In this document: positions 15,982 to 22,153 of the stretch, piece after piece | Position numbering within the stretch: position 1 is the first letter of the stretch | Layout: each line of letters opens with the position of its first letter | Source of the DNA: a virus | Reading direction: 5' to 3' (one strand) | Virus record (IMG/VR): IMGVR_UViG_3300032236_001259 | Coordinates: 1-64,000 of that record | Length of the DNA: 64,000 bases | Program-made: the position numbers and the translations under genes | The notes under the pieces: model-generated | Databases searched by the model: none | Seen by the model: the letters and a program-made list of their open reading frames with translations, nothing else | Told to the model about the DNA's origin: nothing

Positions 15982-16209
15982 TTATTTAACTTTTTCTAAT
16001 ATTAAATATCTATCAAGATCGTTAGACGATAAAACGGTGTCACCGGCCCGGTAAGAAGAATCTAATTTCACAACCTCTACCTCAGATGAAGTATAAGTAT
16101 CATATGTTAGACTAGAAACTTTTATTTTCTTAACTCTAAAATTTACATCTCTTGATGAACAAGATACTAATAATATTAACGGTGATACTAATAAAATTAA
16201 TTTTTTCAT
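15982..16209 (-). CDS. Small lipoprotein
   Basis: 75 residues from the ATG at 16209 (MKKLILLVSPLILLVSCSS); an ATG six codons upstream would add MSKNKK. The hydrophobic run ending LVSC is a clear lipoprotein signal (lipobox LVSC). The mature part is short and beta-rich. It is likely anchored in the inner or outer membrane, and lipoproteins made early can act in superinfection exclusion, but there is no direct evidence for that here. Confidence 0.7.
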   Translation of the reverse strand: MKKLILLVSPLILLVSCSSRDVNFRVKKIKVSSLTYDTYTSSEVEVVKLDSSYRAGDTVLSSNDLDRYLILEKVK

Positions 16210-16261
16210 TTTTTTATTTTTAGACAATGATAAATTATAATCGCATTTTTATTTGCAGATA

Positions 16262-16292
16262 ATTTTTACAGGCAACTTCGATTTTTTGCGAA
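16262..16292 (-). promoter_or_regulatory. Repeated intergenic element A (copy 2 of 3)
   Basis: On the leftward strand it reads TCCTCTGTGTTTCGC followed by AAAAAATCGAAGTTGC, matching the elements at 5600-5636 and 21160-21187. It lies upstream of the lipoprotein gene in an otherwise empty gap. Confidence 0.5.
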
Positions 16293-16306
16293 ACACAGAG
16301 GACTTT

Positions 16307-16603
16307 TTATTCCGCTGATAGTTCCCAGATATCCATATCATCCAACAAGGGCTCAGATAAATTTAAATGATCTACAATAAATGCTCCCAGTTTAATTTGT
16401 GTTTCTTCTTCTCTTAGATCAGGATTCCCAATTTTCCTAACGATGTCTTTAGTTTCCAAACCTAGTACTCTTCGGCAAAATTTAATATCCTGTCCCAGAT
16501 AAAACTTTTTTACTTCACCGCTTTGTTTGGTGTATTCTAAATTCCATTTAAACTCTGAGAAGTCACCATGATTGATTTCATTAAATGTTACTTTTACTTT
16601 CAT
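16307..16603 (-). CDS. Small conserved phage protein
   Basis: 98 residues. A beta-rich first half (VKVTFNEINHGDFSEFKWNLEY) is followed by helices with KFCRRVLGLETKDIV. Soluble. No family named. It ends next to the repeated element A, so it is probably the last gene of its unit. Confidence 0.65.
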   Translation of the reverse strand: MKVKVTFNEINHGDFSEFKWNLEYTKQSGEVKKFYLGQDIKFCRRVLGLETKDIVRKIGNPDLREEETQIKLGAFIVDHLNLSEPLLDDMDIWELSAE

Positions 16604-16613
16604 TTTATTGTTT

Positions 16614-16856
16614 TTATTTGTTAAAGTATTTTATTAAAGAATTTCTTAAAGAAACAAAGACAACGGCAATACCTACCATAATCATTGCAGCTATTCCAAT
16701 TGGGGGTATTAGAAGCGTAACTCTAGTTACTTTAATTAACTTATTATACTTAATATCTGATTTTTCAAAAATGATTTCATTGAAAGAAAATGCAAAGATA
16801 AAGTTTACAATTACAAAAAGAATTATACTAATGATAATCCATGATAATGATAACAT
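16614..16856 (-). CDS. Small membrane protein
   Basis: 80 residues. Two hydrophobic segments, about 3-27 and 44-68, indicate two membrane helices with short polar ends. It is separated by three bases from another membrane protein upstream, and the two are probably made together. No homology recognised. Confidence 0.65.
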   Translation of the reverse strand: MLSLSWIIISIILFVIVNFIFAFSFNEIIFEKSDIKYNKLIKVTRVTLLIPPIGIAAMIMVGIAVVFVSLRNSLIKYFNK

Positions 16857-16859
16857 ATA

Positions 16860-17123
16860 CTATTTGTTTTTTGATTGGTTAATAATATCGTTTGGTTCAT
16901 CCTTCAGTTCTTTAATGTGTAAAAACACAATACCCAATAAAGATAATAGTCCACATAATGCGGTCTTCCATAGTAAGGAATATTTAATATTCAATACTAA
17001 ATGTATTACTGCTATTATGACGGCTTCTATAAAACTGTAGGCTAGAATTAGCAACGTGCAGATAAGAGAAATAACAAAGAGAATAATTAGTATTGCCCTA
17101 AGTGTTGATAAAAAATTTCTCAT
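16860..17123 (-). CDS. Small membrane protein
   Basis: 87 residues with at least two, possibly three, hydrophobic helices (about 5-28, 31-45, 51-68) and a polar lysine-rich end. It is part of a run of small membrane genes (16614-17749). No specific function can be read. Confidence 0.65.
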   Translation of the reverse strand: MRNFLSTLRAILIILFVISLICTLLILAYSFIEAVIIAVIHLVLNIKYSLLWKTALCGLLSLLGIVFLHIKELKDEPNDIINQSKNK

Positions 17124-17305
17124 GGTGTGGTATTTTTAGGATGAACAAAACCCGTCTTATCATAAAGCTCAGCTAGCTTTAGATAAAAATAAGAATTCAT
17201 AATATCTTGATATTCCGATTCGGGTGATACGCTCTTTATTTTATCAATAATAGCATGCGCTTCCTTTTGTAGATCTTCGGCGATCAACGTTACATTTTGA
17301 TTCAT
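17120..17305 (-). CDS. Small helical protein of unknown function
   Basis: 61 residues, MNQNVTLIAEDLQKEA to FVHPKNTTP. It is an acidic and helical soluble protein. The stop overlaps the start of the downstream membrane protein by four bases (ATG inside the stop region), a sign of translational coupling. Confidence 0.6.
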   Translation of the reverse strand: MNQNVTLIAEDLQKEAHAIIDKIKSVSPESEYQDIMNSYFYLKLAELYDKTGFVHPKNTTP

Positions 17306-17316
17306 ATATTTCTAAT

Positions 17317-17511
17317 TTAAGTTTTTGTTTCTTTCCACATTTGAAATATCTCCTCGGAAGTTTTTACGTTTTCGATAGAAGAATTATATTCCTCTCTGAA
17401 ATAAAATTGAGCAAAGTCAATCATGTCCTCTTTGGTGTAGGATTTTGGGTCTTCCGATTTTTCTTTGAACAGACCGTAATCACGAAGGTGTATTGGTAAT
17501 TCAAATCCCAT
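17317..17511 (-). CDS. Small protein of unknown function
   Basis: 64 residues beginning MGFELPIHLRDYGLF. Helical C-terminus with aromatic residues (DFAQFYFREEYN). No family recognised; same leftward run as its neighbours. Confidence 0.6.
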   Translation of the reverse strand: MGFELPIHLRDYGLFKEKSEDPKSYTKEDMIDFAQFYFREEYNSSIENVKTSEEIFQMWKETKT

Positions 17512-17527
17512 AACTTTTTTTTAACTG

Positions 17528-17749
17528 TTATTCTAAATTTCTTTTAGCAAAAGCATGTCCATCCATAAAAGCTTCTGCAAGTTTATTATCAATATAAGAT
17601 TTTATCATCCAGTAGCTTGCTAGATAACCAATGATCGCTACCCAATATAAAATTATATATAGAGTAGTTGAATGTTCTTGTTTCATTGCGGACATAAATA
17701 AAATAATAGTTGTAAGTATTGATACAACTATTCCTAATACTATTTTCAT
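17528..17749 (-). CDS. Small membrane protein
   Basis: 73 residues with two membrane helices (about 2-20 and 29-49) and a short charged C-terminus containing AFMDGHAFAKRN. The 19611-19937 protein has the same order of hydrophobic helices followed by a polar tail, but I see no clear sequence similarity between them. Overlaps the upstream gene by four bases. Confidence 0.65.
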   Translation of the reverse strand: MKIVLGIVVSILTTIILFMSAMKQEHSTTLYIILYWVAIIGYLASYWMIKSYIDNKLAEAFMDGHAFAKRNLE

Positions 17750-18033
17750 AATTTACTGATTAGATATTTAATAAATTTGATTCTTTCTTGTTTTCCTTTG
17801 TTGTCCATAGTCCACCAATAAGAGTATCCTTTATAAGCCTTGGACCAATAGAACTTAGAAAATATCGTAGGCTTATTGCTTTGAAAGTACTTACTAGCAT
17901 CTTTGTATTGCTCTTTGGTTATTTCTGATTCAGAGAAAAGATACTTTAAAGTCATGCAGATGGATAGACTTAAATGAATCTGATCGTTTTCTATTCTATG
18001 AAGAACTTCTTCAAATATTTCTTTTCTGGTCAT
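17746..18033 (-). CDS. Conserved phage protein of unknown function
   Basis: 95 residues with the order HLSLSICMTLKYLF, SEITKEQYKDASKYF and SYWWTMDNKGKQERIKFIKYLI (landmarks YWW and RIKFIKYLI). I recall this pattern, a cysteine helix followed by a YWW motif and a final hydrophobic helix, from many small phage proteins without known role. Overlaps the neighbours at both ends. Confidence 0.7.
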   Translation of the reverse strand: MTRKEIFEEVLHRIENDQIHLSLSICMTLKYLFSESEITKEQYKDASKYFQSNKPTIFSKFYWSKAYKGYSYWWTMDNKGKQERIKFIKYLISKL

Positions 18034-18217
18034 GTGTTTTTATTTTATTTAAAATGTCCGTTATCTCTTTGTAGTTTCCCATTGCTACAATGGGAGGCTT
18101 TAATTTATTGAAATGTCTATGACATATCATATCATAGTTCTTTGTTAAATAGTATTTCTTATTAAGAGTATCGGATAAATACAGAATAGGTTTTATACAG
18201 TACTTACAATTCTCCAT
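18011..18217 (-). CDS. Small cysteine/histidine protein, possible zinc binder
   Basis: 68 residues. CKYC near the N-terminus and CHRHF near residue 32 could bind one zinc ion. The rest is basic. Its end overlaps the next gene by 23 bases. No family recognised, so the metal site is only a suggestion. Confidence 0.6.
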   Translation of the reverse strand: MENCKYCIKPILYLSDTLNKKYYLTKNYDMICHRHFNKLKPPIVAMGNYKEITDILNKIKTHDQKRNI

Positions 18218-18223
18218 ATTGTT

Positions 18224-18493
18224 TTAAGGTTTTTGATTAATAATATCTTTTGCTTGATCTAATGTCATTTCACTTTGTAAAAAGTCTCGACATGCTTTTA
18301 GAAGCTCAACTGAACTTTCATCAGACAGAACCACGTCTGAGTCAATCCATTTTGATATGACAGCGGTGATCTTTATTTTTACCATTTGCATGGTAGTACT
18401 TTCATCTTCTTTCATTATTAATTCTAGAAGTTGTAGTGCAGCTTCTCTTTGAACTAATGCTGTTTTAAGATCATCTAGTGATTCGATACTCAT
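18224..18493 (-). CDS. Small helical protein, paralog of the 20574-20852 product
   Basis: 89 residues. LQLLELIMKED, ISKWIDSD, LLKACRDFLQS and TLDQAKDIIN line up with the same positions in the 20574-20852 protein, so the two arose by duplication. All-helical and soluble. Function unknown. It overlaps the upstream gene by four bases. Confidence 0.65.
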   Translation of the reverse strand: MSIESLDDLKTALVQREAALQLLELIMKEDESTTMQMVKIKITAVISKWIDSDVVLSDESSVELLKACRDFLQSEMTLDQAKDIINQKP

Positions 18494-18906
18494 TTTTTTA
18501 TGTTTTTGTTGTTAAGAATTTTTATTAAATCCCATTTATTTATTGATCGAAGATACATTTCTTCTGACCAATCGAAAGAAGGGGTTTCTTTAAACCTGAG
18601 ATAGCTTACAGCATCTCTTATATTATTATCATCCGACAATAGAACTACCAATCCCTCCATTTTTTTAAATTCAAATCTATTAAAACATATACCAGGTTCT
18701 ACAGTTCCATCTTGAAATTCTATGTTGCATAGAAATCCACCGTCACGTAGGGCGGAAGATAATGCTTCACCGTTAGCGTTACAAATATCGTATCCGTGTC
18801 TTTTTTCAGCTTCTCCGTGTAAATAAAAGTAAGGGGCTCTATATCCCTTTATGACAGCATGATCTGAATTAATTGGGACAGCGTAAAATGTACTTTCTGA
18901 AAACAT
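18490..18906 (-). CDS. Unknown phage protein (138 residues)
   Basis: The preferred start is the ATG at 18906 (MFSESTFYAVPINSD); the longer frame begins with TTG and would run into paralog copy 8. The first half is beta-rich with GDICNANGE-like DICNANGEALSSALRDGGF, the second half is helical. Intact. No family recognised. Confidence 0.65.
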   Translation of the reverse strand: MFSESTFYAVPINSDHAVIKGYRAPYFYLHGEAEKRHGYDICNANGEALSSALRDGGFLCNIEFQDGTVEPGICFNRFEFKKMEGLVVLLSDDNNIRDAVSYLRFKETPSFDWSEEMYLRSINKWDLIKILNNKNIKK

Positions 18907-18917
18907 GATTTTTAAAT

Positions 18918-19436
18918 TTAAAGTTTTACATTCCAAATTTCAATTGGTAGATATTTTCTACAGATGTCTGCTGTTAGTTTTAAGTTTGCTTCATAAGCAA
19001 TATCATCAGCAGCACCAGCAGCATAAGCAGCAGCATAAGCAGCATTAGCAGCAGCGTAACCATCAAAAGTATCAGCACCAGCAGCCCAAGCAGCAGCACC
19101 AGCATAATAATCAGCATGAGCAACAGCACGAGCAGCATCAAGAGCCTCCTTAGCAACAGCATCCAATTCTTCTATAGTAATCTTACCCTCTCCAAATGCG
19201 ATAGCAGCATCAACAGCTTTTAAACTTCTTTCATCTGTCATTAGATGTCTAACAGTATTAGCGCAATGACCCTTAGCTAATTTTAGAAGTTGCAAATCGC
19301 CTTTATTAGTTTTTGCAAATAACCATAATAACCAGTCACCTCTATTACAAGTAGAGTAGTTTTCTTCCCATGACTTGTCAGCTGCCCAGTCTGTTGCTTC
19401 TTTGCAAGCACCTAGTTTGATTAGTAGTTCTTTCAT
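18918..19436 (-). CDS. Alanine-rich Imm-5-like paralog, copy 8
   Basis: 172 residues from the ATG at 19436. The alanine-rich part (about 70 residues) contains several Tyr and Asp (HADYYAGAAAWAAGAD). The head has TNKGDLQLLKLAKGH where others have TNP-DLQLLTLAKGH. It stands alone, not in tandem, between a 45-residue lipoprotein gene and an unrelated gene. Confidence 0.85.
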   Translation of the reverse strand: MKELLIKLGACKEATDWAADKSWEENYSTCNRGDWLLWLFAKTNKGDLQLLKLAKGHCANTVRHLMTDERSLKAVDAAIAFGEGKITIEELDAVAKEALDAARAVAHADYYAGAAAWAAGADTFDGYAAANAAYAAAYAAGAADDIAYEANLKLTADICRKYLPIEIWNVKL

Positions 19437-19450
19437 AACTTTTATTTCTT

Positions 19451-19588
19451 TTAATAACTGATTCGTTTTCCTACATAACATCCTTTACGGTGTTCTTTGT
19501 ATTTGAATCCATAAACGCTTTTACTGTACTCACTCATGCAAGAACCAAACATTACACATACGATTGACAATAATAGTAACTTTTTCAT
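19451..19588 (-). CDS. Very small lipoprotein (45 residues)
   Basis: ATG at 19588 to TAA at 19451 encodes 45 residues. The N-terminus MKKLLLLSIVCVMFGSC is a complete lipoprotein signal (lipobox FGSC), and the mature part has many basic and aromatic residues (YGFKYKEHRKGCYVGKR). Such tiny lipoproteins are common in phages. It may also be an outer-membrane spanin-like or exclusion protein; the sequence does not decide. Confidence 0.65.
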   Translation of the reverse strand: MKKLLLLSIVCVMFGSCMSEYSKSVYGFKYKEHRKGCYVGKRISY

Positions 19589-19610
19589 TTGATTTTTATT
19601 TAGATATTAA

Positions 19611-19937
19611 TTAATCAGTTGTTACATTTTTGATTACGCTATCCCATAACTCTGCCTTAGCAGCATTCAGTTGAGAGTCTGTAGACAATTTTGTTACATA
19701 GACACCCTCGTTGTATCCAATATCAAAACCGACGGTGTAACCTTCCTGCCTAATACAATCACTGTAAATACAGATACTCTGATACGTAAATAAAAATCCC
19801 ATCAAAGAGATAAAAGAAAGAAATATAAGTTTCTCTTTAGTATATTCAGTAAAGAAAAGAATATAAACTATAGTAGCGATAGTAACTACTAGATAAAAGA
19901 AACTTAAGAATAAATAAACATACTTTTTCATAATCAT
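19611..19937 (-). CDS. Membrane protein with a polar C-terminal domain
   Basis: 108 residues. Hydrophobic segments about 4-30 and 36-54, then a polar domain with GYTVGFDIGYNEGVYVTK. A second ATG two codons into the frame is an equally good start. Upstream, the gap to the tRNA-like element is only 17 bases, so it may be transcribed from a promoter beyond that element. Confidence 0.65.
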   Translation of the reverse strand: MIMKKYVYLFLSFFYLVVTIATIVYILFFTEYTKEKLIFLSFISLMGFLFTYQSICIYSDCIRQEGYTVGFDIGYNEGVYVTKLSTDSQLNAAKAELWDSVIKNVTTD

Positions 19938-19954
19938 TAATTTTTATATTAAGT

Positions 19955-20041
19955 AGTCAGGACAGGATTTGAACCTGTATATATCGTTCCTCTTTTCTGT
20001 GTTTTCTTGAGACGATAGCCGTACCATTCCGCCACCTGACT
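19955..20041 (-). tRNA. tRNA-like gene, Leu(CAA)-type with an enlarged anticodon arm
   Basis: On the leftward strand a perfect 7-bp acceptor stem (AGTCAGG with CCTGACT) and a perfect T arm (ACAGG, TTCAAAT, CCTGT) are clear, and the D region TGGCGGAATGGTA is tRNA-like. The anticodon stem ATCGT/ACGAT encloses 24 bases instead of 7. Its first seven, CTCAAGA, form a normal loop with anticodon CAA; the other 17 look like an insertion. The variable region is only about four bases, unlike normal leucine tRNAs. It may be a tRNA with a short insertion, a decoy or a decaying gene. Confidence 0.6.
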
Positions 20042-20046
20042 GTTGT

Positions 20047-20214
20047 TTAGTCTTTCCAAGTAATAATCATCTTGTCAGGAGATTTTTCCAACATTTCCAT
20101 AGGATTGTTCCACACCATTTTAATACTAGGTGATGTAAGTTCTCCATTTGGACATTGAACTACTAATGGTAGTTTTCTCTTGTCTTCGCTTATCCTTTGA
20201 AGTTCTTTAATCGG
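20047..20214 (-). CDS. Small conserved phage protein lacking a normal start codon
   Basis: A frame open from 20214 to TAA at 20047 encodes SEDKRKLPLVVQC followed by PNGELTSPSIKMVWNNP and ending KMIITWKD. It reads like a real protein and has protein-like composition. It has no ATG, GTG or TTG near its expected start. An ATA sits where the stop of the preceding gene (GGATAA) would overlap a start, giving ATA-AGC-GAA. Either ATA is used, or expression depends on frameshifting or re-initiation from the upstream gene, or the start was lost. Confidence 0.5.
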   Translation of the reverse strand, partial: PIKELQRISEDKRKLPLVVQCPNGELTSPSIKMVWNNPMEMLEKSPDKMIITWKD

Positions 20215-20516
20215 TTATAGAACATTTCAACAAATTCAGATGCTTCTCTTTCGTCGTGTCCAAGAATTATAGATGATTCTCTAGTATAATCTTTTAAATC
20301 TTGCACTAAATTAATCATATGCTCTTTTTCTATTTCAGCTTGCCATTTAGAAAATTCAATTAACATTTCTGTAGCATCTTCAGTATCTATTTTACCTGTG
20401 TTGCCCAATTCATATTCTGAGATAATTTTTTCAGCAGCAGCACGGTGAATAACTTTAACAGCTGCGCTAGCATTATCGGTAGCGGCAGAGCTCAAACCAA
20501 TCAACGATTTGTTCAT
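20190..20516 (-). CDS. Small helical phage protein
   Basis: 108 residues. The N-terminus is rich in small residues (SSAATDNASAAVKVIHRAAAEKI), then charged helices with HDEREASEFVEMFYNRLKNF. Soluble. No family recognised. Its end overlaps the start-less frame at 20047-20214, and the pair may be read by a coupled mechanism. Confidence 0.65.
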   Translation of the reverse strand: MNKSLIGLSSAATDNASAAVKVIHRAAAEKIISEYELGNTGKIDTEDATEMLIEFSKWQAEIEKEHMINLVQDLKDYTRESSIILGHDEREASEFVEMFYNRLKNFKG

Positions 20517-20573
20517 AACTAAAATAATTTAAAGATTAATATTAATAAAGAAGAAATATAAAAGAAGAAACAA

Positions 20574-20852
20574 TCATAAAGAAGAATTATTATTAGAATC
20601 ACTATCAGAATTATTCAAAAGATCATTAGCAGTATCAAGAGCAATAAAGCTTTCCATAAATACATTACAAGCATCTAGCATATCCGCCATCGGTTCATCT
20701 ACATAAGGTGCTATATAATTATCTTCATTCCATTTATGAACACACATTATGATTCTCTTCTGAATCTCTTCAAGAGGAATATCGGAATCCTCTCTGATTA
20801 TAAGTTCTAATAAACCAATAGCAAGTACTCTTTGGATTTCAATAATAGACAT
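20574..20852 (-). CDS. Small helical protein, paralog of the 18224-18493 product
   Basis: 92 residues. It aligns with the 18224-18493 protein over LLELIIRED, CVHKWNED, MLDACNVFMES and ALDTANDLL, with a serine/asparagine tail added. It is the last protein gene before the long non-coding segment. Function unknown. Confidence 0.65.
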   Translation of the reverse strand: MSIIEIQRVLAIGLLELIIREDSDIPLEEIQKRIIMCVHKWNEDNYIAPYVDEPMADMLDACNVFMESFIALDTANDLLNNSDSDSNNNSSL

Positions 20853-21061
20853 GTTATATTGTTTTAAAGTGTGGTAAAGAAATATAAGAAAGTATATAAA
20901 GAACGTGTTTATGTATCCGTGGTGTAATAAGGGCAGCGTGGTAAAATGTGGTAAATTGTGGAATATAATGTCTGTTTGTAATAGAATGTGGTGGAGGCGA
21001 AACGAGCAACGAAGTTGCGAGTTGAGACGCTAATCTGCGTTTTACGTTCATCTTTCACAAA

Positions 21062-21077
21062 CGTTTCACGTGGAACA
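21062..21077. promoter_or_regulatory. parS-like site 1
   Basis: CGTTTCACGTGGAACA matches the bacterial parS consensus TGTTTCACGTGAAACA at 14 of 16 positions, keeping the core CACGTG. parS is bound by ParB, a CTP-dependent clamp that organises chromosome segregation. No parA or parB gene is seen in this window. Confidence 0.5.
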
Positions 21078-21159
21078 ATTATATAATTTATATTCACAAA
21101 CTATTCGTCGATAAAATTTGTTCGTTCGTCGATAAATACGAACCGTTTTTTAATAACAA

Positions 21160-21187
21160 AATAGATTTTTTCAGAAACACACAGGAA
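21160..21187 (-). promoter_or_regulatory. Repeated intergenic element A (copy 3 of 3)
   Basis: On the leftward strand it reads TTCCTGTGTGTTTCTGAAAA followed by AATC, matching the TGTGTTTC-NN-AAAAAATC core of the elements at 5600-5636 and 16262-16292. The AAGTTGC extension is missing here. Confidence 0.45.
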
Positions 21188-21235
21188 TGTTTGGACCGTT
21201 CTCAAACGATACAAAAACATCATAAAAACACATTT

Positions 21236-21251
21236 TGTTTAACGTGAAACT
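21236..21251. promoter_or_regulatory. parS-like site 2
   Basis: TGTTTAACGTGAAACT matches the parS consensus at 14 of 16 positions, with mismatches at position 6 and at the last base. It lies about 175 bases from site 1. Position 6 falls in the core, so ParB binding may be weaker than at site 1. Confidence 0.4.
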
Positions 21252-21284
21252 AAAAAAGCCCGGGAATTTTGATTTATCGTTAAA

Positions 21285-21315
21285 CAAAAAGCCCCGAAGT
21301 AGACACTTCAGGGCT
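21285..21315 (-). terminator. Strong intrinsic terminator of the non-coding RNA region
   Basis: On the leftward strand AGCCCTGAAGT, loop GTCT and ACTTCGGGGCT form an 11-bp stem with one G-T pair, followed directly by TTTTTGTTT. It lies 25 bases past the tRNA-like element at 21341-21427 and defines the 3' end of a leftward transcript. Confidence 0.9.
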
Positions 21316-21340
21316 AACAATTGCTAATCCCAAAACTAGC

Positions 21341-21427
21341 AGGGAAAGCGGGATTCGAACCCGCTACCCGTTTTATATCAGTGGAGCATACCAATATATC
21401 ACAAACCTCTCCTTTAGAGTTTTCCCT
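21341..21427 (-). tRNA. tRNA-like gene with an over-long central helix
   Basis: On the leftward strand the 7-bp acceptor stem (AGGGAAA with TTTCCCT) and the T arm (GCGGG, TTCGAAT, CCCGC) are perfect, and the 3' end reads GCTA, close to CCA. A CTCT/AGAG D stem with loop AAAGG can form. The centre folds as a 9-bp helix TATATTGGT/ACTGATATA around loop ATGCTCC, anticodon GCT (serine) if read normally. GTTT and AAAC can extend it. A normal anticodon stem has 5 bp, and no long variable arm typical of serine tRNA is seen. The identity is therefore uncertain. Confidence 0.6.
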
Positions 21428-22048
21428 TACCACCCATATTAAAAAACACTGAATAGTAAAATGTAATCATGGCAACAGTAAGTTTATTTTTAAGGTTCAT
21501 CAATTCACTATCTATGGATATTATAGCAAAGCTCTCCCTTATTTATCCTTCTTACGGGAATTAACCGGTATAGCCATTTGTCCGGTTGTGTATTTGATTA
21601 CATTTACATCTCTATTATTATTGCGTACATATCAGCGGAGACGTACCCGCTTAACACATTCTACATTATAGGCAGAACCCAGTCTGGTCCTATTAGAGGT
21701 AGGAAGATTTATCGCTTTACTGCTTTGCCGACTTAAAGCGTGACAAGTTACTACGGCTTTTAGAGCATCTCGCTACCACGCGAGACTCTGCAGTTTATTC
21801 CTCTGACTCTACGAATTGCTACGAAGGCTGAGACAATATGATACTTCAAAGGACTCATTCGGATATACTAAGGCTTTGGCTTTGCTGTTGTCAGCATTAC
21901 CCACACAATACCTGCCTGTTCTTCCGAGACAAATCTTCTTTTGCCCTTATACCTCTCATACCATGAAGGCACATCAAGCTCTATCCGTGAACAGTTGACG
22001 GCTACTAACAGACCCGTTATCTGGGTGTAACTTAATACACCCCCTCAC

Positions 22049-22064
22049 GTCCGGCTTATCGGAC
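22049..22064 (-). promoter_or_regulatory. Hairpin with hexaloop ATAAGC (GTCCG stem)
   Basis: Leftward strand: GTCCG, ATAAGC, CGGAC. The stem is unrelated in sequence to the promoter-associated hairpins at 22857, 22931 and 23033, but the six-base loop is identical. Confidence 0.6.
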
Positions 22065-22122
22065 ATCCACGCACTTGGCTGGTTTCACTTACACTCAAAG
22101 AACTGGGATGAATAACAGCAAT

Positions 22123-22138
22123 ACACGCTTATGTGTAC
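22123..22138 (-). promoter_or_regulatory. Hairpin with hexaloop ATAAGC (TACAC stem)
   Basis: Leftward strand: TACAC, ATAAGC, GTGTA. A second occurrence of the conserved loop inside the non-coding RNA region, 59 bases from the GTCCG hairpin, again with a different stem. Confidence 0.6.
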
Positions 22139-22153
22139 GTCTGTAACTTATTC

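Larger units (their letters stand above)
20853..21284. other. Non-coding segment with direct repeats, hairpins and two parS-like sites
   Basis: No convincing gene is seen here. It contains GTGGTAAA-type repeats (20938-20961), a GCAAC/GTTGC hairpin near 21007-21019, two near matches to parS, a 12-base direct repeat TTCGTCGATAAA at about 21105-21116 and 21124-21135, and repeated element A. Such a mixture fits a replication or partition locus, but there is no initiator gene next to it in this window. Confidence 0.5.
21428..22152 (-). ncRNA. Candidate large structured non-coding RNA
   Basis: About 725 bases without a credible gene, framed by tRNA-like elements and closed by the terminator at 21285-21315. 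One sample row (21721-21780) has 29 G or C of 60, against 15 of 60 in a coding row at 35401-35460. Many local helices form, for example AACCGG/CCGGTT (21563-21587), AGCGG/CCGCT (21634-21651), CTCGC/GCGAG (21769-21784), GGGTGTA/TACACCC (22023-22042), GTCCG/CGGAC (22049-22064) and TACAC/GTGTA (22123-22138). Size, high structure and tRNA neighbours recall the phage-borne GOLLD and ROOL RNAs. That is a resemblance in architecture; I cannot test sequence homology. Confidence 0.55.

Noticed and set aside
20854-21097. Leftward frames of 62 to 65 residues between the last gene and the parS-like sites
   Set aside because: Two frames overlap each other, show unusual codon use and cover GTGGTAAA-type repeats; non-coding is more likely.
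21816-21998. Rightward 60-residue frame in the non-coding RNA region
   Set aside because: Low-quality composition, no start context, no similarity to any known protein, and it crosses several predicted RNA helices.
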